Source of the DNA: Cristatella mucedo
Taxonomy: Eukaryota > Bryozoa > Phylactolaemata > Cristatellidae
NCBI GenBank assembly: GCA_009760855.2
Contig: WPIO01000004.1
Location: 10,411,501 to 10,475,500, forward strand
DNA length: 64,000 bases
Direction of reading: 5' to 3'
The translations under genes and the position numbers were made by a program. How positions within the stretch are numbered: position 1 is the first letter of the stretch; every line of letters begins with the position of its first letter. Shown one piece after another: positions 11,201 through 22,600 of this stretch. The notes under the pieces were generated by a model, which saw only the letters and a program-made list of their open reading frames with translations, did not search any database and was not told the DNA's origin.

Positions 11201-12813
11201 TTGTATGCTTGCAACCCTCGTGAAAATTCCAGCAAATCTACTCTGCCTGTTCTGTTGAGTCAAAGGTTCCGAATATCGGTCGATAGAGCGTGTCGGTCGA
11301 CAGCTCGTCGGTACCACTCCCCAAGTTACACTCAAATGGAACGATTAGTGGTGGCGACTGCTGCAAGCTTGTCCGAGTGCGCACCTCAGTGCTATGCAGA
11401 GAAAGCAAGGCGTGGCAGCTCACAGCCGCCACGCTTCTATAAATTCTTCTGACATACCACGGCAGCCAATGGTTGCGTGGTTGCAACGAAAACAAACTGT
11501 CCTATTCAGCATCCATAGTTTGTCGCTTGAAGGCATTGTGAACAACAGTAGCAAGCTGCTCCCTCCTCACGCTTACACTGTCACTTGTAGGGTTGCTCGG
11601 TCGGTTCACAGTCATGCAGCCACAGACAGACGTCTCCCTTCCCTCCCTCCACGGGAAGGGGTCGCTGAACATCATCACATGGTGATTGGCGAACGCATAA
11701 GCAGAGACCTGCAAGCTACCGTCCACAGGCGGTGCGTTTTGCGATGGGCGTTTATTTACATAGTGCTAATAAGCAGGGCACTTCAGAGCCAAGTTCCTTA
11801 AGCAGGCACATTACAGCTCAGCCGACAAAAGGGCACTCAATGCACCTGCAGAGGACAACCAGTTGCAGCTACGCGCCAATCGAGAACAAAATGTATACCA
11901 GCACTAGCTTCGCTTGGCTGCACACACTGGTGACACAACTAAAGCATAGTTATTGGCAGGATCTGTTAAAACAATCCTCAGACAAGAGGGGGTATAGAAA
12001 AAAAGAGACTGCTCCTGTGATGCTATGCAGGTAGGGTAGACAGTGTACAGCATACTAAAAAAGAGAAGAGATTGATGGAAGAAGCTGTACAGCTGATTTG
12101 GTCAGACAAAAAAAAAAGCTCAGGTCAAACTTCTATAAATAAGAACCGCATTGCTGCTGCTGCAAACTGCTCTTAGTAGCCCAGCTTCAGTACGACTTTT
12201 TAATACTAGTAAAAATGTATAGAGGATCTAATAAATTAAAGACAACTAACAGCTTCGGCGATCACAACAGTGGACACCTTCGATTTTGCAGGCACCGAGT
12301 CCGTGATCGAATGCGCACTCGAGCGCCGACGCGCGATTAGAGAGGAGAGAGACTGGCTGAGGAGGAGAGACTGCGAGGTGCGCACCGCCGCCACCTCGCG
12401 TATGCGGCAAAGAGCAAGAGGGCGCCGAGCGCGCAAGAGAACCGCCTAAGTATCAACGTCGCCGCGTGCTCGCAGCATAGCACGACCCACTCTCACTAAG
12501 TTCGGCGCCGACTTCTTCGAGGACAGCTCGGTGAGCCAATGCACGACGAGCGCAGCAGTGACCGGGGAAGAGAGAGAGGTCGTCTCATCGGCGAGAGATC
12601 GAATCGCAAACATCGGGAGGAGGGGGTGTTGCGCGAGTAGCTGTGGGGAAGGGAACCTAGCGCCCGCGAGCACTGCAAAAGAAGCAGGCAGCGGGCGACG
12701 CCATGGGTTGGCCTTGACATACATAGCACACACATACAAAACGAGAGCAGACGAGGAGGAGCGGGCGGCTGCGGTCTGCCAGCGAGCGGCGCTCGAGCCA
12801 TGCTGACATGCTG
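11200..12813 (-). other. Probable 3' untranslated and downstream region of the zinc-finger gene
   Basis: The proximal part (12,240-12,810) is GC-rich with many short open frames. The distal part is AT-richer and holds the poly(A) candidates. No other gene is seen. Confidence 0.4.
11751..11756 (-). terminator. Possible poly(A) signal of the zinc-finger gene
   Basis: The minus strand reads AATAAA here, about 1.06 kb past the stop codon. A weaker ATTAAA occurs at 12,199-12,204, about 610 bases past the stop. Either could end the 3' untranslated region. Hexamers of this kind are frequent by chance, so both are only candidates. Confidence 0.3.
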
Positions 12814-13506
12814 CTAGTCGTCGTCGATGGAGCGAAGGGTGAGCGTCACCTGCACGCTGCCTTGCACCTTCCTGTAGACGGGCAGGCGCACACTCGCGAG
12901 AGCAAACTCCGGGCTGCCCTCCACTGCCTCAACGACGAACGGCTGCATTATGACTCCCCCCTGGTGCTCACCATCCACGGCCGCGCTCCGCCGGCCGCGG
13001 TGAGCGAGCGCGCCGGCCAGCGGCTGCGCTGACTCGTCGGGCGACAGCATCGCCAAGCAGCCGTTGGTCATCTGGTCGAGGTCGCCGTCGCCAGCCTCTT
13101 CCGCGGAGAGGTCTCCGCCGCCGGCGACGACGATCGACGATGCAGCCGCATCGGACGCGTCCTCCATAGGCTCATGTGCCGGCCCTGCGCAATCGTCGTC
13201 CACCGCCGCGTCCCGCATTGGGGCGGCCGCGTGCTTGACCACCTGGTGCGTGCGCAGGTTGCACAAAGTGCGGCACTTGAAGCCGCACCGGTCGCACGCG
13301 TACAGCTTGTAGCCGGTGGCACCGGCATGCATGACCGTGTACCCGTTACTACTGCCACTGCCGACGGCCGATGGCACTGCCATAGCACCGTGACTAGCAC
13401 GGATGTGCGACTGACAGAGAAACTTGTTGACGAACTGCTTGCTGCAGTACGGGCAGCGAGCTCGCTGGTGGCGGCGCGGCAAGGCCGCAGCTACACCGGG
13501 CGGATG
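12814..13506 (-). CDS. Exon 7 (last): two C2H2 fingers and acidic C-terminus
   Basis: This 693-nt exon encodes residues 1049-1278 and the TAG stop. The acceptor is a very strong tract, 'ttttctttttttttag', in phase 0. Fingers: C1066, C1069, H1082, H1087 (CPYCSKQFVNKFLCQSHIR, a diverged NKFL relative of the exon 3 and 5 fingers) and C1119, C1122, H1135, H1140 (CDRCGFKCRTLCNLRTHQ). After the fingers come Asp/Glu-rich segments and a hydrophobic, beta-like stretch near the end, and the protein closes with SIDDD. The 3' untranslated region lies below 12,813. Confidence 0.88.
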   Translation of the reverse strand, partial: HPPGVAAALPRRHQRARCPYCSKQFVNKFLCQSHIRASHGAMAVPSAVGSGSSNGYTVMHAGATGYKLYACDRCGFKCRTLCNLRTHQVVKHAAAPMRDAAVDDDCAGPAHEPMEDASDAAASSIVVAGGGDLSAEEAGDGDLDQMTNGCLAMLSPDESAQPLAGALAHRGRRSAAVDGEHQGGVIMQPFVVEAVEGSPEFALASVRLPVYRKVQGSVQVTLTLRSIDDD

Positions 13507-13571
13507 CTAAAAAAAAAGAAAACAGGCAACTGTCGGCCACGTGGAGCAGTGACAACCCTAACAGAGCGATC

Positions 13572-13656
<85 letters not shown>

Positions 13657-16600
13657 AGAGAGAGATGACACCACCGGCTACAGTGCATGCGACGAGGCCA
13701 GTGCTAACGGCGGGAATCCGCCTGAAAACTAAGCGCGAGCCACTAAGGAGGACACAACAACAGCACACTGGGAGCACACTGTTTTGCCGATACAGCTTGG
13801 AATCGGCTAGCCCAGTAGCAGAAATACATAAAACGTAAGTCAAAAAAAAACGTAGCACCGATTTCCCCGAATACGATCCACCCGGGTGATCACATCTGAA
13901 CGTAGTGCTCCGCACATGTGAAGGCACACCTACACATGCACAGTGATATTTTAGCTTACGAGACCTGCTGCAGAGAGCCTTCTGCACTTGCTAGATTTCC
14001 GGGAGCCTCTCTCTCCCTCCCTTCCTCTCTCTCTCTCTCTTTTACAAACTAAAGCACTGCACACCAATGTACAGTGCTGACACAAACACTGACTGCACCC
14101 CGGGAGTCAACACAAATCTTAAAACATTGCAGTACTTTACAAAAATCAAAGCGAAAGAGTACTACCACAAGATGACTAACTTGTTTGGCCGTTTCCACTG
14201 AGTTTGAAAACAGAGAAGCTTATTCAATAGCCTCATTTATGGAAGGTTGGCTTATTCAAGAGCCTCGTTGATAGGGGCAGAAGAGCCTCAGTGGCTATTA
14301 CGGCCTCTCAAAGTCGGCAATAAAGGATTGCCTACTGCATGACTCGAATCCACGACCTGGGCCGTGAAGAGTGAGCACCTTACGGGCTAACAATTGAGAT
14401 TTTTGAAGGATAACTTTTGGTGGCACTATCAGAACGAGGTGTAAGAAGACCTTTTGGATGCGCCACGTGCCCCACCCCCCTCAAATGCGCCGTCGGACAC
14501 GGGCTTCGTCAAGAATGGTCAAGGTTTAGGACATCCAATTTTTTGCATGCGTGGACAAAGGCCAGACCTGGTTCGAAACTAGGTACGAAATCGATAGGGC
14601 AGCTAGGGCGAGAAACCAACCGTTTCTTCTTCTAAGCCTCCAGATGAAAAAACGAGCTTCGGAACCGTATACAACTGCTTTAGAAGTCTTGGCAAACACC
14701 AGAGACACCATAGAATGATGATCTGTATATATTGAAGTGTTACTATTTAGATTACGAGGTTTTTAATCAAATTTTTAATCAAGTAGATACACTTGGCAAC
14801 CTGAGACTTAAAAAACCTAGCAGCAATAATAATAATAATAACACATCTGAAAAAGCGCCCTCAGAGAACTCAATTTCTTTCTAAACACTTTAGATTTGCT
14901 GCAAGGGAAGCACAATTGAATGGTTAGTGGTGGAATGCTCAATAAACAATAGTAACATGGTTAGTGGCAGCATGCACAGTGTCATCGCGCTTAAGAACGT
15001 GGAGTCCTGACCAATCAGCACGACGAACCACATGGACCCACTAAATGCTGCTATAAATAGGTACGTTTTTAGTTTCTTTTTAAAAGTGGTCATATCAGGA
15101 GATGTCGTGACACAAGTAGGGAGTGAGTTCCAGGCCTTGGGAGCTTACAGACAAAAAGCACGGTCTCCAAAGGATTTGAAGTTTGCACGAGGTTTAGGCA
15201 AACAGTTAAATTCCGAAAAGCTAGTGGTACTATGCTTAGCCTGGTGGCACAGTAGATTTGATAGGTAGGCTGAAGCCAAAGAATAAAGGGACCTGCAAGT
15301 GAGTGACAAAACCTTGAAGTCAATTGCTTGACTGGGAGCCAGTGCAGGTAGGCGAGAAGTGGTGTGATGTGGCAACTGCGACACTCACGACAGACAAGCC
15401 TAGCTGCAGAGTTTTGCACCAGCTATAAGCACCTGATTGCACATGCCATTAGGCCAGCAAGCAGTGAGTTACAGAAGTCACGAGCAAATGTCGGGAATGC
15501 ATGGACCAATATAGATGTGGTTTCCCTGTCGAAACAAGCCCGAATTTTAGCAATGTTATGTAGCTGAAAGTAGGGCAGACTTGACTGTGAAGCTGATGGG
15601 GTCGTCTAATGAGAGATCATTTTGGAACATGATACATAGATTTCGTGCAGATTCAACAGGAAATATGCTGGCAGAGCCGATTTTGAGCATTAGCCTTTCC
15701 AATTTCTGAATCACACTTGGTGTGCCCATAACTAAGTTAGTTTTATCATCACTCAATTTTAAAAATTTGCTGCCATTCATGTGCAGATGTAAGTTATTCA
15801 AAATAATTCTCTAGTTCCTTGTTTATCAGGAAACATGGTTGGGCAGTATTCCTTTCTACCGCATCCTCAATTTCCTGCATCATTCCGAATCATGTAAGGC
15901 CTACGGTTGTGCATGCTAAAAATAGCATGCTTCAAACCCTTGATGATTGCTGAGAAAACGCCCCACATGGCTGGGAAGATCCATTTTTGAGGATACTTGG
16001 TGACGGTAAATCTTATTTTAAAACGCCCAATTCTTCGAAAATGGGAGATTATGTTGGGTGAAGTTATTGTCTTGGCTCACAGGAATTGCAAAAGTTCTTG
16101 TGCCAGCATTGCGTACATCTTTTGATTCTGAACTTTAACAAGTTAATCTTATTGCATGTGAGTTTAACTACATTTGCTCCATCATAGAAAATCGGGGCAA
16201 CATCAGATGGCATCACGTGACCTCTAAAACACAGCATACATCGGTCTCAATTTATCGTGAACAATGGTGTTGATTTAAAAACGAATGGAACGGATATTGC
16301 ATCAATTAAGACCAGACTTCCTGTAGGCAAGCATGTGGCTATCGAGACTAGTTATCGAATTACCGCAAAAGGTCAACAAAGTATTTAGTCGGTCACCCAT
16401 TTGTTCTTAACGAGTGCCCTTAAACATTTGGGAATTTCATGCTTTCTGTATTACAGCCAGGGTAATTCTATCACCTGAAAAGACACTACACTACTACTAC
16501 TCGAAAAGAGCTACGGTCTCCACAGGATGCTGCCTGTCGATCCGCTGACAAGAGAGGATTTCCTCCTTCCTTTTTTCAGATTTATGCGATGGTCACTTTC

Positions 16601-19600
16601 GCCAAGTCTCCTCGGTGTAAGGGTAGGGGAGCAAGCTAAACACTGCTGACGTTCTCGGCCAGGCAAGCACAGATCGAGCTCCACTCAACCAGTGACCGAC
16701 CTACTGCAGGCAGGAGACATGGCAGGCAGGCAAACAGGCAGAACTGGGCAGCACGAAGGTGGGCTTAACTCGGCATCCGTGCAGGCCTCCAGCCTCCACT
16801 ACTTGCAACTAGCGTGTCCACCATGGCAACAGTGCTGCCGCAGCACGCACGGCAGCGCAAGCAGTACACGACGACCGGCCGGCAGCAGAGTGGGAGGCGG
16901 AGGCGGCGGGAGCGCTGCTTACCGTGCTGGCCACGATCACAGAGCCGCCGCTTCCGGCGCTGTTGTGGTAGTCGGCCATGTGGCGCATGAGCGAGTGCTC
17001 GTAGCTGAACGTGCGCAGGCAGACGGTGCACGTGAACGGCGTGGCGCCGCTCCCTCGAGCGCTCGCGCTGCCGCCGCCATGCTTGCGCTGCTCGTGCGAG
17101 TAGATGTTGGACAGCCACGGAGTCTTGTAGTCACATCGCGAGCAGCTGTACAACTTCTCGCCGGCGGCGGCGGACGGGCCACCGCCAGCGGCGGCCCGTC
17201 CGCCGCCTCGGCTTTTCCATTGGAACTTCTGCATCCCTAGCAGAGCGGCGTAAGGCAGAGTGCCGCTGCCGCCCTGGGTGAGCTAGAGAATGGCGAGAAG
17301 AAAGAGAAGACAGTCGCAAATGAGCGAGCGATAAATAACCGAGACGACACAGTGTCACAAGAATACGACAAGCACCAACCCACACCAGCCAATAAGGCTG
17401 AAGGGGGAATAATGCGAAGCAACACACACGAGGGCTGGCAGGGCGTGGGCTGTCGAGGGCACGAAGCAGCACGCGCACACACCTTCTGCTCCTCCGCCGT
17501 CGAGCCCTGAACGACTGTGCCACCGTCGCTGAGCAACAGCGGCACGCCATTGCTCGGTTCGCAAACGTGCGACATGGCGGTCTGCAAGTCGCTGAACTCC
17601 GTTCCGCACGAGCTGCAGACGCCAGCTTCGACCTTCACTCCCTGAATGGCCAGATGGGCTGCTGCGGCAGCAGCAGAGAAGGCAGCAGACCTGCCACCAC
17701 TGCTGCTGCCTAGGTCAGCCGGCGCTACCGGCTTAGGCGCCACGGTATCGCCGGCGCCAGCTTCCTCCGGCGACGTGCCCTCGCCACAGCTGACGTCGGT
17801 CGCCGTGCTGCTGCCACTCCGCTCGGACGACTGAAACCGCTCGGACGACTGAAACCGCTCAGCCTCGGCATCTCCAGAATTGGAGCACGATTCGTTTGCT
17901 CGCTCGCCGCCGGGCTCTCGGCTTGAGGCCGACAGACCGCTGGCATAGGCCATGTGGACCTGTGGACTTCCGCCTAGGCCATAAGGTGAAATGGTGACTG
18001 CAGTGGGTGCGGCTTCGCCGCCGTCGAGCGATGCGCTGATGCCGTGCTTCTTCAGCTTATGCGTCCGCAGGAAGTACTTGTTGCACAGCTCCTTGTTGCA
18101 GATGTCGCAGTACACGCGTGTCTGGTTGGCGTGCTCTTTCCAACGCCACTGCTTGTACTCGGTGACAACGGTGCCGTCGGCATTGACGCCGCCACTGCCT
18201 CCGGGCCGAAGAGCAGGCCCAAAGCCGACAGGGAACGGCAGGCCAGCGGCGCAGGCGATGTCGGGAACGCCGTGTGCCGGCTCGAACACGGCTGACTTGT
18301 CGGCCAAGTGTGATGTCTGCTTGTGAGCTTTCAGTGCGTGGAAACTGGTGAAGCTTTTCTGACATTGGTCACAGTTTACCGAAGCCTCCTCGGTGATTGA
18401 ATCTGCAAACCCACACACGGGCGCGCCGCTCGTAAAAAGGAGGAGCAGATATATTCGCCGTCTACAAATTAAGTTCCGGAAAACCGACCCTACCTTTTGC
18501 ATCAAATGACACTAGTTCCGGCGGAACCATTGATGGCAACAGCAGGGACACTTTGCTGCCCTCGACTCCGTCTGTAGAGCCAGCTCCAGCGGTTGCCATG
18601 GCAGCAGCGGCAGCAGAGGCACCGGGTCCGTGGTAAGACAAGGCAACGACAGTAGGCGGGACGTTGCCACTGGAAGACTGCGGACCGGGCCAGGCGGCAC
18701 CATCGGCTGGCCCGTGGCCTTGGGCCACGTGGGCCAGTGGCGCCGAGCCAGCATCGCCCATAGCGCCGCAGGGCTGGGCTAGCAAGGCTCCGCGGACGCG
18801 ACCCGACGATGCAGTCTCGAAAGGCAGATGACCGTGTCTCGGTGTCGAAGGACCCGACCAAACTTCGGCTGAAGGCGGCAGGTACGCGCCAGCTGCCATG
18901 CTTCCGCCAACGGCAGGGCCACGCTACAAAAGATCGGTCGGTGATAAATGCTGAGCTGCTCACATCACGAGCGGAAAAGCATGTGGTGTGGAGTAATTAT
19001 ATTGACAACAGTAATAACGATAACAGCACAACAATAGTAACACGCCTGCATAGCCCCCCATTAAAACTGGTTCTTTCTGACAACATTGCATAAGACTGCA
19101 AAGAAGCATGCCAACTGATTACTGTTAACATGCCCAATTTCAGCAAGCTTAAGGAAACACGAGACATTAAATAGTGAGACTGGGCAAATGTTGCACAGAA
19201 TGGGCAGGTTTTCTGTTTCCTAGAAATGTCGGTTCAGGTGATGCTGTGATGTCAGTCGGTAGCGAATTCCAGGCTTCGTGAGCATGCAAACTGAAGGTGT
19301 GGTCTCCAAAGGATTTCTGAGGTTCGCTAGAGGCACAGCTAGACGGCTTGAGCCGTTTGATGACCAGGGTGTGCATACGATGCGGAGCCTGCACTGGGTG
19401 CATTTGGGAAAACTAGGCAAGAGCAAGAGGATGAAGAGACCGAACGAAGTGAGTGGCAGAACCTAAGAGGCGATGCGCTCACTGCTTGATGAGGAGCCTC
19501 GAGTACGCATTCCGGAAGTCGGCATTCTGCAGCAGTTGCCAGCCCAGTTCACGACAGAGAGCCAGGTATGCAGGCGTCTTATCGTACGGGCAGGAAGGGA

Positions 19601-22600
19601 GGTATAGAGGAACGTGGCCAGGTTGTCTAAGACGCTCGGACTATCTACCTAGGCGGTGGTAACCTTATCTAAGCTAGCCAGAATGCTCATTGCCATGTTA
19701 CACGGCTGAAAGTCGGCCGACTTGGACACGTGGAGCGATGGGGGACACCTAGCGAGTGGCCATTTTAACTCCAAATACAGGCTACGTGAGATAAACTGGC
19801 CGAGCAAACTATGACGGGCTTTACTTTTCGAGTGACAAAAAAGACGCTTTTGGAAAGCAGCCTAGGGCAGCAGACGGCAGCGCTAGGGGAGGTGCTCCTG
19901 GACTTGCAGCAGCTTCTCGAGGCTGCCGCCGTGCGGACAGCCGTCGACTTCGGTGCCGCTCGCAGAACGAACGTGGCAGCACGCAATGGACGGCAGCACG
20001 GCACAGCCCCCTCCCCCATGGCACATCGCCGCCTGCCACAGTTTCGTCGCACACCGACCGCTTCCGTTTCCCTCGTGGCACCGGCCGAGCGACTAGCCAG
20101 CCTCACTGGAGACACCTCAAAATGTTAGCACGAGTTTTGGGCAGCATTCTCGTCAAGTCTACAAGTACCAGACACAACAAAGCCGGAGTCACTTAACCAA
20201 ACACAGCCACACAGACTAGACTGCCGCTACGCTCGAGAGCACTCAGAGCCTGACTTCCTTGGTGAGTGAGATCGAGGCCAGAGCGACTGTCTCCTTCGGT
20301 TCACGAAACCAGGAAAAAGCAATATGAAGCGACACCGACCGAGTCTGGAAGCGCTGCACAGAAGCGACAGTGCAGGACAGCACTCAGAAAGGCAGCGCTA
20401 GCAGCAGAAGCGATGCGATCGCTGAGAGAGCTTTGTGACAATCTTTAGGCGGAAGAACCGGTGGCTGGTTGGCTCGTAGATTGGCTGCTAGGACGGACCT
20501 AGACGCCCCTCATTCATGGATCATCGAAGCCTGGCCTCTTCAGACCGATAATTTGTGGCTACGCTTCGACTGCCGTGAGGCACAGGCGCTCGGCTGAAAC
20601 TGCAGACACAAGCATGAAGCAGATGACAGCTACGCAGTTATGCACAACCAATCGCTCGATCGAACACTATCCAGGTAGTGTGTGCGTGTGGCCCGGAGGC
20701 TGCAAAATTACAATAACCCAACTCTGCAGCTGCTTCAACTACTACCCGGTTGCGTAAACATCCTCCTCGAAGTAAGACTGGAGCTTTTGGGTAACAAAAG
20801 AGTAGTATTTACGATGCCAGGCATGCTTCTGTTATTTGCTGCTTGTGAAAATATTTATTGACAGCCCAAAAACATACACCCACAGGTAGGTGACGTCACC
20901 TACGATGACTATTAACTTGCTTACATGGCAAAGATTAGAGGCCACAGGCTTCTGTGCTGTCTCGGCTGCTAGAGCACATTACAGAGAACTGATATCAGCT
21001 CTCTGGAATTAATTTCTCTTGGAATTACTCTGGCCAATAAGCCACCACCACAGCAGCCACCTTGGCCTTATCGCCCCATCAACGTTATATGGGGTTCAGA
21101 TCAGGCGTCTGGCTGGGCCACTTCATCACACCAGATTCGTCGAAAAACTACTATACTCAAGCTATTGGTCAAGCAAGTCGGATTTCCAACCTTAAATTTC
21201 TGCTTCGTGCGTGGTCACATTGAGCAGCAAGTTACCGACCCTAAGCTACACTGCCAGGCCACCACAGCACAGCACTTGCTGACGAATCCTTGTGCGGTTC
21301 AGATACAGTGGCACAGCCAGCTGCCAGATTTGAACCCCACAGAACGACTGTGGAGCGATTTCGGCAGGCGGCTGAGGCATGGTGTTCAGCCTACACCAGT
21401 AGCCGACCTTTTCAGTAACTCAGGCACAACAGGAATGTGCCATGGCAGAAGAGACAACACGGGCTCTGATGGCCTCTATGCCTATCCAAACAATGGTCGG
21501 CAGAAAGACGTCACACTACATAGCCATACATACCAGCAGCATGCTTTTTTTTGGGCTGCCAATAAATATTTTCACTAGCATGGCATTGTAGAAAATCCTC
21601 TTAGGCTGCAGCAGCTGTAGCCATATTGCCAGGATTAATTTAACTAGTATAACATAATTATTTGTATAGCACCATAAGAGAACCTAATCTCTATTCAAGC
21701 ACTTCAAATATGTCACGGGGCTCGAGCCCACGACTTTGGTGAGCAAATACATTCACCTTGACCTTGGTTCGAAAAGAGCACCTTAACCACTGGGCCAAAC
21801 CAGAGCGGCATTATTTTGCAACTGTGTACACACTAGAGTGGTCAATAGGAAACCACGCTACCAGTCTCGAGTACATGAGCCAAGTGTCTGGGCGGTTGAA
21901 CCGACAGCAGGCATTCGAAGCTTTACAGCAATGCACCCATTGCGTATGGCACTCGGCTAGTGATGAAGGAAGACAGCACGACCCGACGGAGTCGCCGTGA
22001 GCCCTTGCCACATCACTTCCGCGCAGAATGTCACCGGGAGCCTGTCACTACGGCAGCCCGACGCAGCTGGCGAGTCACGGGTCTAGGACTAAACGGAAGT
22101 CGTCTACGCTGCACGTCCACAGGCCCACGGCGCCGTGCTGCAGCTGGCCTGCCCACCCACAGCATCAGCCCAGCACGGTGGTTCACAGGTGGGCAGATAG
22201 GTGGCACAGGCACCGGTGGGTCGACACCACCTGCGCAGAATCTATAGTGCGCTATTATTTTTGTGCCAAATTCTCGACGCTGACTAAGAGCACGCCTCCT
22301 CAGCCAGGTCGCAGGAGTTCAGCTGCTCATGAAGGAGCCCGCCTGCGCTCAACTGCAACCGAGGAACGGGACGTGGACACGTCGCCGATAGCACACTATT
22401 GCGGTCGGTCGGCTTCAGCGTCATCAGCATGAACGTCAGTTGCAACCGCCTCACTAACCCTCCGACTGCTTGGGCTTCGCACTGGTCCACGTGTCCGTGT
22501 CAGCATCGCTGCCCTCGGCAGCACTGCCGCCTAGCCGCCCCGCGACAGGGTACCTCTGGCAACGCGACTGCGCACGCGCAAGAAATGCCTCACAAAAATT

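Larger units (their letters stand above)
13507..16922 (-). other. Intron 6-7
   Basis: Starts GTAAGC and ends with a strong pyrimidine tract and AG. It contains LINE A (14,822-15,805), SINE 2 (14,218-14,393) and (GA)n (13,573-13,652). The AT-rich part at 15,806-16,500 has no recognised feature. Confidence 0.7.

Noticed and set aside
12808-13668. Plus-strand frames opposite exon 7
   Set aside because: They are shadows of the finger-coding strand and of the (GA)n array.
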